Shown here in pieces: positions 47,446-56,498 of a stretch of 64,000 bases of DNA. The stretch's first letter is position 1; every line of letters begins with the position of its first letter. The notes beneath the pieces are model-generated. The model was not told the origin of the DNA and made no database searches. It was given only the letters and a program-made list of their open reading frames with translations. The position numbers and the translations under genes were made by a program. The DNA is from Segetibacter koreensis DSM 18137. Its GTDB lineage: Bacteria > Bacteroidota > Bacteroidia > Chitinophagales > Chitinophagaceae. The DNA lies in contig NZ_KB893315.1 in the NCBI RefSeq assembly GCF_000374045.1, positions 124,111 to 188,110 of the forward strand, in the 5' to 3' direction.

Positions 47446-48609
47446 TTACTTGGGTCCACCTGGACTTGGACCTACCAGAGGCATTACGAAAATTGGTCCT
47501 CCAAGTTTTCTACGACCTTCTTCTATTATTTTCTTTATATCTTTTTTTCCAAAAACGGCTACAGTAATATTTGGAGTACATTGGGCCTCTGTTGTTAATG
47601 CTAACGGGTCGTTACATGGGGTGGCATTTTCTCCCGCCTTCGGAGGTCTTAAGTAATATTTATATAATGTTCCTTGAACCGCAAAGTCACGACATGGCTC
47701 TTCTCCAGGAACCGGTTTTTTATATTTTTGACACATAACAAAAACAACCCTTTTTATAGTCTTCTCATCCATGGCCGGCATTTTGCAATTTACCTCCCCG
47801 TCAGGTATTGGATCAGTGACAAGAGGATCTCCACATTTTTCCATACGCTTCAGATACAATCGGCATACAGGATCTCGCCAACCATTTTGATTGCACTGAG
47901 CAACAAATTCATTAACGGTATTGCAAGCGTTTTGGGCGTCAGGGTCTATTTTAGCAAGTCCCGTCCCATTCTTATTTGGATCATTATCATCGCCGCTGGC
48001 TACACTTGGCCTAAAACTTTTTATTTCTTGCTCTGTTTTTTCAACTTCTTTCATAATCTTATCAAGCTCAGCTTTTGCCGCCGCATCATTCTTTGGATCC
48101 GAATCACCTAATGCCTCGAAATATTTTTTCAATGCATCCTCACAACTTTTCCATTCTTGTTCATATTTTTCCAATAATTGTTGATACTCCTTCCATTGTC
48201 GATTATATTCTATCTGTTTATCATGACTTTCTTGTTTATAATAACTCGGTCCATTTAAAGACCCTAATCTCGGATCAGTACTCGTTGTTTTACAATCCAT
48301 AGATTCTACCCCAGTACTATTCTCTCCAAATGCTCCAAATGGACCATATGGATCACGATAATCACCTAAATTCAGCTTGTTGTAAAAACCGCATGAATTG
48401 ATGGCATCTTTTAAACTGATACCTTGAGATGTATACGACAGAATACAACCGCGCAAGGTTGGCTGGTCTATTGAAAAACCAGGGCTAACTATAACAAAAC
48501 TTGGGTTCTTCGCAATTCTGCAACTTGCAAGAGACAATAAGGTAGTTATTGCTAAAATCCTAATACCTTTCAAACTACTTATTAGCTTTCTAAAAAAGAT
48601 GCCAATCAT
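47446..48609 (-). CDS. hypothetical cysteine-rich lipoprotein
   Basis: A 387-residue protein. After a hydrophobic stretch, the lipobox LSLASC places the acylated Cys near residue 30. About 14 further Cys are spread over the mature part, so several disulfides are likely in the periplasm or at the surface. Residues 125-200 form a helical, charged coiled-coil-like segment. A Gly/Pro-rich C-terminus follows (VGPSPGGPK). No domain recognised. It is convergent with the methyltransferase gene. Confidence 0.6.
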   Translation of the reverse strand: MIGIFFRKLISSLKGIRILAITTLLSLASCRIAKNPSFVIVSPGFSIDQPTLRGCILSYTSQGISLKDAINSCGFYNKLNLGDYRDPYGPFGAFGENSTGVESMDCKTTSTDPRLGSLNGPSYYKQESHDKQIEYNRQWKEYQQLLEKYEQEWKSCEDALKKYFEALGDSDPKNDAAAKAELDKIMKEVEKTEQEIKSFRPSVASGDDNDPNKNGTGLAKIDPDAQNACNTVNEFVAQCNQNGWRDPVCRLYLKRMEKCGDPLVTDPIPDGEVNCKMPAMDEKTIKRVVFVMCQKYKKPVPGEEPCRDFAVQGTLYKYYLRPPKAGENATPCNDPLALTTEAQCTPNITVAVFGKKDIKKIIEEGRRKLGGPIFVMPLVGPSPGGPK

Positions 48610-49254
48610 ACCGATAAAGTTAAGATTAAACGAATGTAAAATGTATACGCGAACCGTTTGTTAGTAAGCAGAAGAATTGATTGAGAAAGTAGTGGTTTCA
48701 TGTGTGCCACTAAGCGTAAATCGGCTATCATGTGTAGTGATTTAGTTAGAAATACATGTGCACTCAATACTATTTAGAATAGGAGCTAAAAGTAATAATG
48801 TTTGTGGTAAGTCACAATAGCAGGCATATAAATCTCCTTATTTGCAACCGGAATGCAATAATTCTCTTTCCAAGATGGTTTTATAAGGGGTTCCACTAAT
48901 TTCGGGTTACTTTTCATCGTTGTTAGCCTGTTGTTGTCCGTAACAGGCTTTCTCATTTTGTGATTAACCTTATTTTGTTAAAACAAAGAAAAATGATTGA
49001 CCCTTGGAAATTGACAATAGGATCACTACTAAAACATCAAGGAAATTATTGTCAGGTGATAATCACACACCACCAAAGTTGAGTGATTTTTTTCGCTCTT
49101 AGTTATGGTTAAGTTTTACTTGAATAAAATTGTTTTGTTGATTTTGAATGTTTAAATCTGGGGCAGAACTTTTCTTAGCGTAAAAAGTTTCATTTAAGGT
49201 TGTAGTTGAAAAACAAGAGCATACACTAAGTAAGTAAACCCGCGAATTATTAGC

Positions 49255-49293
49255 GTCCGTACAAATGTTTCTTATAAAGGAACCCGGACGGAC
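49255..49293. repeat. island palindrome, copy 5
   Basis: GTCCGT at the left pairs with ACGGAC at the right. The loop contains a second inverted repeat, GTTTCTTATAAAGGAAC. Confidence 0.65.
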
Positions 49294-49503
49294 AATTAGG
49301 CAGATGCTTCATACAAGATCTTATAGTCTTTGTAGCTATGCGAAGTCAAATTTTTTCAACAGTATTTGCAGTTTTAGACAACGTAGTAATCCACATAATA
49401 AAAATTAGTCGTAATAAATAAAAAAATGTCTCCACCCTAAAAATCGGTTTTCCTAGCCATTTTATAATAAGTATATAAACTTAGTGGAGAAAGAGTGCCC
49501 TTC

Positions 49504-49543
49504 TGTCCGTCCATAACTTTGCTATATTATTGGCCGTCCGGAG
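49504..49543. repeat. island palindrome, degenerate copy 6
   Basis: The left arm TGTCCGTCCA is complete. The right arm has become TGGCCGTCCGG, so only the inner part of the stem is conserved. Confidence 0.55.
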
Positions 49544-49772
49544 ATACTTCTACTATGGGCTTTTATGATATCTTCCTTTAAGTACATCTTAGCCTTTTTT
49601 CAACTAATATATTACAATTAAAATTTATAATATTGCTGCCATATTGCAACAAACATTTGTGGCCAAGACTGGAACAATACTATTATCATAACAACTGGAC
49701 AACCAATAGTTTTTACATTTTTTGTTTTTGCAGTAACAAGACACAAGTTGGTGAAAAGTTAAAACAAGTAGC

Positions 49773-50843
49773 TCAATTTAACGGAAGGATAGAGGGTTTA
49801 AAATCGTTGAAAGCATGCATCATTGAGTCCACCTCTGTCTTACCTTTTCCATGATGAAAAAAATATCTGCTGCAAATGTATTCAAAGGAAGTTCTACTCG
49901 GTTTGTCTTTATACAAGTAAAAATAGAAGGCACGAATATTTTTTTTAATTCCAATTACCTTTTTATGAACAAATAAATTTATGATGTTTTGAGAAATCAT
50001 CTTACTAGTTTGAGGTGCCAACATAACTACGTGCGACCTTTCTTTAATATACGGATACAGATCCAACGGCTTTAGTTTATCCCTTAGGCCGTAAATCCAT
50101 TCTTTGGAACTTTTTATACATTTTTCAGCTTCATAAAGTTGAAACACCCATTTTCCCGTCAACAGGTAATATGGAATTCTTGAATGGTGTAACACTATAA
50201 AATTATTACTATTGTCTTCGCCTTCAGGCGCGAAAAAAGCCGATGAGATAATTGGAAATTTATTAGGAACACTAATTTGTTCGGTAGACCTTATCGTCTT
50301 AAAACCGAGAGATGAAAAAGCGAGCCTTATGTTCTCTTCAATTTTTTTTTCTACATCTGAGGGAAGTTTAAAACCTTTAAAGCGGCCAATTGAACACCTA
50401 TAGAAAATAGATTGGATTGATAATTCGAACAGGGAAGAAGCGTAATTATTATCAATAAAAATTGAATTTCCATTTATAGTGATTGTATTTTTACTGTCGT
50501 ATTCTGATGTCAACCTTTTATTGCTAAATCGGGAAGCAAAAATGGCTTCAATCCTTGAAAACTTACTTTCACATTCAGAACAAATTATATTATTTCTACT
50601 GTACGGGTTTTCTTTTTCTTTTTGCAGATCATTTAATTCGCCAAACTCTTCAATTTTCTCTGGCAAAATACTTCTACCTGCATATATTTTTGTAAACCCG
50701 TCTAAACTTATTGAAAAAGATAATTCCCTATCTCTTTCACCAGTGCCTCCTTCTGTAATATAATTTTTTATTAAAAACCAAGGTATAAGATGAACATTCT
50801 TTTTATCGGCATCATTAGTTTTACAAATCGGACACTTTTCCAC
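49773..50843 (-). CDS. hypothetical zinc-binding protein, HNH-like N-terminus
   Basis: A 356-residue soluble protein. The N-terminus has a CPIC pair at residues 4-7, HLIPWFL near 18 and an IICSECESKF pair near 92, the arrangement of a zinc-ribbon/HNH-like fold (CxxC, H-x-x-P, CxxC). The remaining 240 residues are not recognised and have no membrane helix. An HNH nuclease role is possible, but the typical Asn and second His are not clear. Similar Cys-pair proteins of unknown role occur in defence islands. Confidence 0.55.
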   Translation of the reverse strand: MEKCPICKTNDADKKNVHLIPWFLIKNYITEGGTGERDRELSFSISLDGFTKIYAGRSILPEKIEEFGELNDLQKEKENPYSRNNIICSECESKFSRIEAIFASRFSNKRLTSEYDSKNTITINGNSIFIDNNYASSLFELSIQSIFYRCSIGRFKGFKLPSDVEKKIEENIRLAFSSLGFKTIRSTEQISVPNKFPIISSAFFAPEGEDNSNNFIVLHHSRIPYYLLTGKWVFQLYEAEKCIKSSKEWIYGLRDKLKPLDLYPYIKERSHVVMLAPQTSKMISQNIINLFVHKKVIGIKKNIRAFYFYLYKDKPSRTSFEYICSRYFFHHGKGKTEVDSMMHAFNDFKPSILPLN

Positions 50844-50948
50844 TAACTTCTTTTAATTTGAAGCAATTTAACCTTTTTACGCCTTTGCTTTCTTTCCTTA
50901 CTTCAATTTCATACTTTTATCGGCTTAATGCAAGAAATTACCAAATAA

Positions 50949-51137
50949 TCAGTACTAACGGGTTTTCAGGAACACAAGCAAATCTCCTGGGATGATTTTA
51001 CAGAAAAGGAAATATTCTTTGATATTGGCTGGGAAAGCAAAAGATCAATTCAATTGAGAAATGTTCTTGCAGAATTCATTAAGGAAGGTTTAATAATACC
51101 AGTGCGAGGCATCCGGCCAGGCTGTGTGATAGGATAA
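50949..51137 (+). pseudogene. small winged-helix-like fragment without start codon
   Basis: A 62-codon open stretch that encodes KQISWDDFTEKEIFFDIG and IQLRNVLAEFIKEGLIIPVR, which reads like a folded DNA-binding or regulatory protein. No ATG, GTG or TTG lies in a suitable position, and the stop at 50946 closes the frame. Probably the 3' remnant of a gene. Confidence 0.35.
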
Positions 51138-51436
51138 TAGTAAAGGGAGCCAACCGATGTTTGACTCTGACTCAAAAACCTCCTTCTCCTCATGCTTTCA
51201 ACATACTTGTGTCATACACTACTGAGTTGGGGACATCATAATAAAAAACGTTACTTTATCGTTTAAAATAAAAGCAATTTTAACAACTTTTATTACCTGT
51301 TCATATCAAAACGTTAACTGCTCAAGGAAACGTCTTAGCCGACCAGTCTCGGTAGGCGAAGAGGGAAATAATCTAATAGGGAATTTTTAAAATGAGCGTG
51401 TTTAATCATAACAGAAAAAATTAATTTAGATTCGCT

Positions 51437-51997
51437 ATGTTAGCAAGAGCAACAATCACATACTACAAATTTAAGTTCAAACCAATAAGGCTAAAAGATC
51501 CAGAGACATACAAGGTGTACCACCAAATTCTTTCAGCTAATCCCGACGTTAATCTCAAATTTCTCATATTTGCCGGCAAGACCTTTTCTGAAAAGAATAG
51601 ATATCTTCCAGCCTTGGCCGATAATTATTTAACGTCAAAAGGAGCAACACCAAATCAGAAAGAGTATGTAGTAAAACTGCTAACATTTATTTTTTTACCT
51701 TTTATAATAATTATGTTGATGGCCCTAATTCCTTCACATGATCTCAATGGTGACATCGGTTCTTTTTTGGGGTTTTGCGTCATAGCGCTATTCATCGGTA
51801 GTATTAGTATCTCAATTACCCTAAAAAACTTCTTAAGTTATTTGGATGAGGAGCAACACTTTTACGACAGAATGAAACAGCATATCTTCCTTTTCGATAA
51901 CATTTACGACTTTCTTTTTTATAGGGGCGAAGAGGATTCTATGCCGGCATATAACTGGCAAGCGTGGGAGCAATCTAAAGCGAAGGATAAAGATTAG
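51437..51997 (+). CDS. hypothetical membrane protein
   Basis: A 186-residue protein with a basic N-terminal part (residues 1-75), two adjacent membrane helices (about 79-98 and 108-128), and a charged C-terminus with YNWQAWEQSKAKDKD. Both termini are probably cytosolic. No family recognised. About 180 bp after its stop a complete island palindrome occurs. Confidence 0.55.
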   Translation: MLARATITYYKFKFKPIRLKDPETYKVYHQILSANPDVNLKFLIFAGKTFSEKNRYLPALADNYLTSKGATPNQKEYVVKLLTFIFLPFIIIMLMALIPSHDLNGDIGSFLGFCVIALFIGSISISITLKNFLSYLDEEQHFYDRMKQHIFLFDNIYDFLFYRGEEDSMPAYNWQAWEQSKAKDKD

Positions 51998-52801
51998 TTA
52001 GAACATCGATTAGCTGTTTTAAAGCTGATTATATATAAAGGCGAAGAATTAAATTTTCAGCCTAAACTGCTAGTATTTATATGTAGCCACAAAATACAGG
52101 TAGATATAAATGATCAAGAAGTTATGTTTGAACGGCAGGAAGAAAGAGATCACTTATCGATGTAAAATTTACTGGTGTCCGTCCAATTATTCCTCCAGTA
52201 TTATTTGGACGGACAATGAGCAATCTTACTTACGATTTATGTAACCTTAACAACTGGATCCGAGTAGTCATTGCTGATAGATTCAAATCTTCTTTACTCA
52301 ATAAGGTTAATGTCCTGTTTAAGTGTAACCAAGGCAATTTTAAATACGATTTAAAGACACTTGTTTCAAGAATTAATTGGGACGTGCAAGTCGTTTTATA
52401 GAAAGAATTGTGTTAACCAAGATAAAAAAAATTGAAATATTATTCTTCGGACATTTTTTAATTTAAGAAAAAACAGTCTAAAAATTAATTATCTAAGGGC
52501 AAGACTTTTAGTTTGTAAATGCAGTAGCAATTAGTTCTGGGCTACCCATATTAGCAACTATATTTACAGAAGTAGTTTTTTGAGAAAGTATTGCTTTCAG
52601 TATATTTAAATGTGGTTTTAAGAAGTTAACAGGAAGTATCAATAGCGGTATATACAGCTTGAGTAATTTTTCAGAGTGAAGCATGAGTTTAACGGAGTAG
52701 GCGTCATTTGGTCGAGTACATTACAATGTACAATAACCTAAGTAATTGGATAATAAGATTAGTATAAAATTTTTAACTTCTGCCGGCCAGTTGGCGATAC
52801 T
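51998..52801. other. intergenic, one palindrome copy, no gene
   Basis: About 800 bp. An open frame from 52216 to 52401 (61 codons) begins at the palindrome edge but shows no coding signature, so I do not call it. No other structure seen. Confidence 0.45.
52176..52215. repeat. island palindrome, copy 7
   Basis: A perfect 11-bp stem TGTCCGTCCAA / TTGGACGGACA with an 18-nt loop containing ATTCCTCCAGTAT. Confidence 0.8.
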
Positions 52802-53557
52802 TTAATCGTTTTTGCTGTTTAGTTTTACTATCTTCAGGTAATCATCCGCGCGGTGCACCTTGGGCTTAGTAGACCTGTAGTATTTCATATACACATTGGT
52901 GTTTTTTGATAAAGCTACTACTGAAAAAAAAGCGTTAAGCCATACCTTATTTTGTATTTCTACTGTTTCTTTAGGATAATATACGGATTTCTCCACTTCT
53001 AACTTGTACTGTTGAATTGTATCATGAACAGCAATCCAATCTCTAAACATATATTTTTGGGATGCTAAAAATCGATTATTTAGCTGCGTTGATAATATGG
53101 CGTCGACCTTCTCTAAAAAAACGGCTCTTTCTTCTAAATTTAAATTTAATAGATTGCTAGTATGATTCACGACTTCTATTAAAGTCATATCCAGACGTTG
53201 AGCGGAAAAGTAAAAATTTCCTTCGTTGCTAAGATGTTCTAGCTGTGCATTTTCGTTAGCTGTTTTTTGTTGTTTTTCTAGTAGAGATAATTGGTTAGTG
53301 AGCTCTCTTATTACAGTATCAGTTTTACCTAATAGTAGACTAAATTGGTCAATATTTATAGAAGTAGAATCTTGTTTTTCAGATAATTTAAGCTGGGACC
53401 TTGAAAGCTGATACATTTTTTCATTCAACTCATTACTTGAAGTGGTTAAAAAAATTCCCCATAAACCAAAAATTAAAGTCATTAAAATTGAGGATAAACC
53501 TAAAATTTTATCAACACTAATTGATCTTAATTTACTAAAGTGCATAATACCAGCCAA
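52802..53557 (-). CDS. hypothetical membrane-anchored coiled-coil protein
   Basis: A 251-residue protein with one membrane helix near residues 18-38 (GLSSILMTLIFGLWGIFL), then a long helical, Gln/Ser/Leu-rich region (residues 40-115) with heptad-like spacing, and a polar C-terminal half. No enzymatic motif. It is upstream of, and on the same strand as, the integrase but separated from the EVE/HNH gene by about 145 bp. Confidence 0.55.
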   Translation of the reverse strand: MAGIMHFSKLRSISVDKILGLSSILMTLIFGLWGIFLTTSSNELNEKMYQLSRSQLKLSEKQDSTSINIDQFSLLLGKTDTVIRELTNQLSLLEKQQKTANENAQLEHLSNEGNFYFSAQRLDMTLIEVVNHTSNLLNLNLEERAVFLEKVDAILSTQLNNRFLASQKYMFRDWIAVHDTIQQYKLEVEKSVYYPKETVEIQNKVWLNAFFSVVALSKNTNVYMKYYRSTKPKVHRADDYLKIVKLNSKND

Positions 53558-53701
53558 GAGTCTTACTGCCTATTGTTTTTATTTTTCTCATCGGGTTGCC
53601 GCTGTTCCCGCATATCTATGCAACCGTTTATTTGCTATTAACCTCGTTTCACAAATCTTCTAACTTTTGTAGTTGCTGACGTTCTTTACAAAAATTTGCT
53701 C

Positions 53702-54649
53702 TTAGGAGCGGTTTAATTTATCAAATGTTTCAGATTTGTGATACTTTAAAAACTCTTGGTTAGGACGAAAATGTTTACTAGACGGAAGCTTAATTTTCTT
53801 ACCCTCATAATCTGTTATTAGGCTATATAGCACTTCATCATTTTTTGCAGCCTCATTAATGAGTATTTTAAAGTCGCTATCGACTGTTATAAATCCCTTG
53901 TCAAAAAGTTGATCCCAAAAAACAGATAATAATAGCCCATTTGTAGGATTTAATCTAGTTTCTTTATTCTTACTCCAAGGAATAATATGTGAGCCTCTCA
54001 GCATTGATACAGTCGTAATACCTGAAATACAACATTCATTATTATATATCTCTTTTAATTTATTACTAAATACTTTCTGAGCCGCACCTCTTATTTTAGT
54101 TATTCCAGTTTTGTCATCAATCATAAAGTTCCCTTTATCATACTGCTCATTCAATTCGACCTCTAACTTGTTAGTTTCAGCTTTCTCGAAGCTATCATCA
54201 ATGCCTAGACTACATAAGTTTATAAAATCTTCTTTTGGAATTTTATTCATTCCATAGTTACTAAAAAACTGCTCATATGAATGATTCCTTTTCTCCTTCC
54301 AGATCCAGTTATAATCTAAAATATCACTTTGATACACATTGTTGTCAAAAAGAATAGGTTTAGTAATTTTTGCTCTTACTCTTGTATTGCCTTCAACTTT
54401 CTCATCATACTCTATGTTTGATATTTGACCGCAGCCAAAAAAGAAAAACTGATTATTGTGAGAGTATTTTTGTGGGCGCCTGTATATAAATAAGTCCCCT
54501 TCTTTGGGAAGGTTATACCTCTCCTTAGTATATCCATACTGAATGAAATCAACATCGCCATGACCTTCGCCAATAGTATCAAAAATGAAATATTGTACTA
54601 TTTGATCATTGAACTCGCGGGAATACTGGTTTTGTAAAAAATTATTCAT
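53702..54649 (-). CDS. HNH endonuclease with EVE/PUA-like N-terminus
   Basis: A 315-residue protein. Residues 30-110 (GDLFIYRRPQKYSHN, FFFGCGQISNI) read like an EVE or PUA-type domain that binds modified bases. Residues 200-260 form an HNH nuclease: CCISGI, SHIIPWSKNKETRLNPTNGL with the catalytic His and Asn, then WDQLFDKGFITV. This is the layout of modification-dependent (type IV) restriction enzymes. The substrate modification cannot be predicted. It sits near the integrase end of the island, as defence genes often do. Confidence 0.75.
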   Translation of the reverse strand: MNNFLQNQYSREFNDQIVQYFIFDTIGEGHGDVDFIQYGYTKERYNLPKEGDLFIYRRPQKYSHNNQFFFFGCGQISNIEYDEKVEGNTRVRAKITKPILFDNNVYQSDILDYNWIWKEKRNHSYEQFFSNYGMNKIPKEDFINLCSLGIDDSFEKAETNKLEVELNEQYDKGNFMIDDKTGITKIRGAAQKVFSNKLKEIYNNECCISGITTVSMLRGSHIIPWSKNKETRLNPTNGLLLSVFWDQLFDKGFITVDSDFKILINEAAKNDEVLYSLITDYEGKKIKLPSSKHFRPNQEFLKYHKSETFDKLNRS

Positions 54650-54964
54650 TTGAAATAATGTATTATGGAATTAAGTAATGCAAGATTTTCAACCTGTTTT
54701 TTTCGGGATGACAATATAAGGAGTAATTGGAAATAAATACCTTTAGTTTCTACCTTCTTTATTTTTTGGTAAAGGTTGTTTCTGACGTTACTGGCGGTAA
54801 TCCGGCACATCTTTGCCATTCTAAAACTTATATAAGTTACTAAAAACATGTTTCATCCGGTAAGACAAACGGTTCCCCCGCAAGTAATTGTGTTACTCCT
54901 TCAGACCATTGTGGATTAGCTGCCATATCTCCCTTTTTGGAATGAAACACAGTATTTTTTCAAA

Positions 54965-55006
54965 CTGTCCGTCCGACCATTTACTATAGTTATTCTGTCT
55001 GGACAG
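54965..55006. repeat. island palindrome, degenerate copy 8
   Basis: CTGTCC and GGACAG outer arms with a 30-nt inner region that contains ACTATAGT. The inner part of the stem has diverged. Confidence 0.6.
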
Positions 55007-55126
55007 CGTTTCTCGTTGATTCAGAAGAAAACTTTTGATATTACTTATCCACACAACGTAATGGAGAAAGTCCCATTGATAAATATTATAGTTTGATTAA
55101 GGAGATAGATATAACTTTTACACCAT

Positions 55127-56254
55127 TTATAATTCTGGAGCATCATCATTATACGAATTATCACCTAAACCCAAACTCCTAAGATAGGTAAGGGTTACTG
55201 ATAAAGTGGAATGACCCATTGCTTTTTGTACCCGGAATGGATCTTTTGTTTTCAAATATACCTCTACTGCAGCCGTATGACGAAAACTATAAATGGTCTG
55301 GTTTTCTTTTAACAAACCTTCACCCATCAACAGACGTCTTATTCTCCCCCAAGCTGTTTTAAAGTAGTCCTTGTTAAACTTATCTTCTGTTCCGGTAAAA
55401 ATGTAGGTATTAAGGCCAAAAGACGAAACGTCTCGCTTTAAAAGTTCCTCCTGTACGTAGGAAGGTACTCTTATAATACGTATGCGCTTACCTTTGTTTT
55501 CATCCCCGCCTAAAGTGATGATACTGCAATTGTCATCCAAATGTTTACGTTTCAATAGTCGCACTTCTCGATGAGGACGTAGAAAACATCCGTACATTAG
55601 TAGAGTACATAGATGTAAATTTGGATGGTGTATTTTCAAAAAGTTTATAAGTGCCTTAAGCTGTTCTTTAGTATAAACGCTATTAAGCAGAGGTACAACC
55701 TTTTTCCTGCTTGTTTTTCTGACGGGATTGTCAGTTATCATTCCCTTTTGAACTATTCGCGTAAATATGCCTGACAGAGTGCTACGCTTAGTCATATAAT
55801 ATGCTGCAGATGACATATAAGATTTAAGAAAGTCATTAATGAGTATATGGTCAACGGCTTGGATAGAAACGTTAGTAAGCTTCTTGTCTCTACTAAACTG
55901 ATCAAACTCTTTACATATTCGTTGTAAGTCACTACGGTATCTATCGCTAATATCTTCATTTACAATTTCTTTCCTGATAAGATTAATACTTTCTTTGAGG
56001 GTGAGTGATTGTAACTTGTATTTATTCGTTTCATGTTCTGGATTCCAACCCTTTTCCAGCTTCTTTTTAAGTTCGTACTGCAGCTGTTTTAAAAGCCGAA
56101 GCTTCTCTACAGTATTTCCTGCTCTGTTGGGAAAACAGTGTATGTTGAGAAGGTTACCATTGTAAAATCGGTGTCGTGCACCTGAGATAAATACTTTTAC
56201 ATATGCCCTCGTAGCGGGATTACCTGTAAAGACAATTTCTGGATCTGTGTACAT
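55127..56254 (-). CDS. int: tyrosine recombinase (island integrase)
   Basis: A 375-residue site-specific recombinase. The N-terminal arm-binding and SAM-like domains cover about residues 1-180. The catalytic domain has Arg in FLRPHREVRLLK near 222, NKGKR near 250, the YSFRHTAAV segment near 320, MGHSTLSVTLTYL with His near 346 and the nucleophile Tyr near 354. The gene reads away from attR, with its start only about 75 bp from the repeat and a 25-bp subterminal repeat in between. It is intact and therefore the likely driver of integration at the tRNA. Confidence 0.92.
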   Translation of the reverse strand: MYTDPEIVFTGNPATRAYVKVFISGARHRFYNGNLLNIHCFPNRAGNTVEKLRLLKQLQYELKKKLEKGWNPEHETNKYKLQSLTLKESINLIRKEIVNEDISDRYRSDLQRICKEFDQFSRDKKLTNVSIQAVDHILINDFLKSYMSSAAYYMTKRSTLSGIFTRIVQKGMITDNPVRKTSRKKVVPLLNSVYTKEQLKALINFLKIHHPNLHLCTLLMYGCFLRPHREVRLLKRKHLDDNCSIITLGGDENKGKRIRIIRVPSYVQEELLKRDVSSFGLNTYIFTGTEDKFNKDYFKTAWGRIRRLLMGEGLLKENQTIYSFRHTAAVEVYLKTKDPFRVQKAMGHSTLSVTLTYLRSLGLGDNSYNDDAPEL

Positions 56255-56265
56255 AAGTGAAGATT

Positions 56266-56290
56266 AGTGACGCATATAATGGCGCACTTT
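56266..56290 (+). repeat. 25-bp subterminal repeat, right copy
   Basis: One mismatch to 19702-19726, same orientation. It lies between the integrase start and attR, a position expected for a recombinase arm site or for autoregulation of int. Confidence 0.6.
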
Positions 56291-56328
56291 CTTACACAAT
56301 TTCTAAAACTCCTATCTAGCAAGGCTTG

Positions 56329-56390
56329 AGCTGGTTAGAGCATCGGATTCATAACCCGAAGGTCGGCAGTTCAAGTCTGCTCCTCGCTAC
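56329..56390 (+). repeat. right attachment repeat (attR), 62 bp
   Basis: Identical to 19490-19551. The sequence before it diverges from the tRNA at the D-stem, so no functional tRNA is formed here. Confidence 0.92.
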
Positions 56391-56394
56391 AAAA

Positions 56395-56428
56395 GCTCAA
56401 GATTGATTTCAATTACTTGGGCTTTTTT
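56395..56428 (+). terminator. original terminator of the tRNA gene
   Basis: GCTCAAG / CTTGGGC stem (one T-G pair), a 14-nt loop and six Ts, starting five bases after attR. It would follow the tRNA directly if the island were excised. Confidence 0.7.
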
Positions 56429-56498
56429 GTTTATAGTCATTGCTGGTAGTAAATCCACAACCCGGAACACTTTCCGGAACACCTAAATTACTACCACC

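Larger units (their letters stand above)
48610..49772. other. 1.16-kb gap with two palindrome copies and one hairpin
   Basis: No convincing gene on either strand. It contains palindrome copies at 49255-49293 and 49504-49543, and a hairpin with perfect 8-bp stem AGCCTGTT / AACAGGCT at 48925-48949. Confidence 0.5.
19552..56390. mobile_element. tRNA-integrated genomic island, about 36.8 kb
   Basis: The island is bounded by the 62-bp attL/attR repeats, with an intact tyrosine recombinase gene next to attR and reading away from it. It contains plasmid/phage-like replication genes, a type III restriction-type operon, a radical SAM plus borosin-type peptide locus, nuclease-like genes, long AT-rich gaps and a dispersed palindrome family not seen outside it. 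I found no relaxase, type IV secretion, terminase or capsid gene. It may therefore be a mobilised or satellite-type element, or one whose transfer genes are unrecognised. The exact crossover inside the repeat cannot be fixed. Confidence 0.9.

Noticed and set aside
52216-52401. 61-codon frame beginning at a palindrome edge
   Set aside because: No coding signature or family; likely a product of AT-rich intergenic DNA.
54646-54849. 67-codon frame upstream of the EVE/HNH gene
   Set aside because: Short, overlaps the EVE/HNH start, and holds that gene's probable promoter region.
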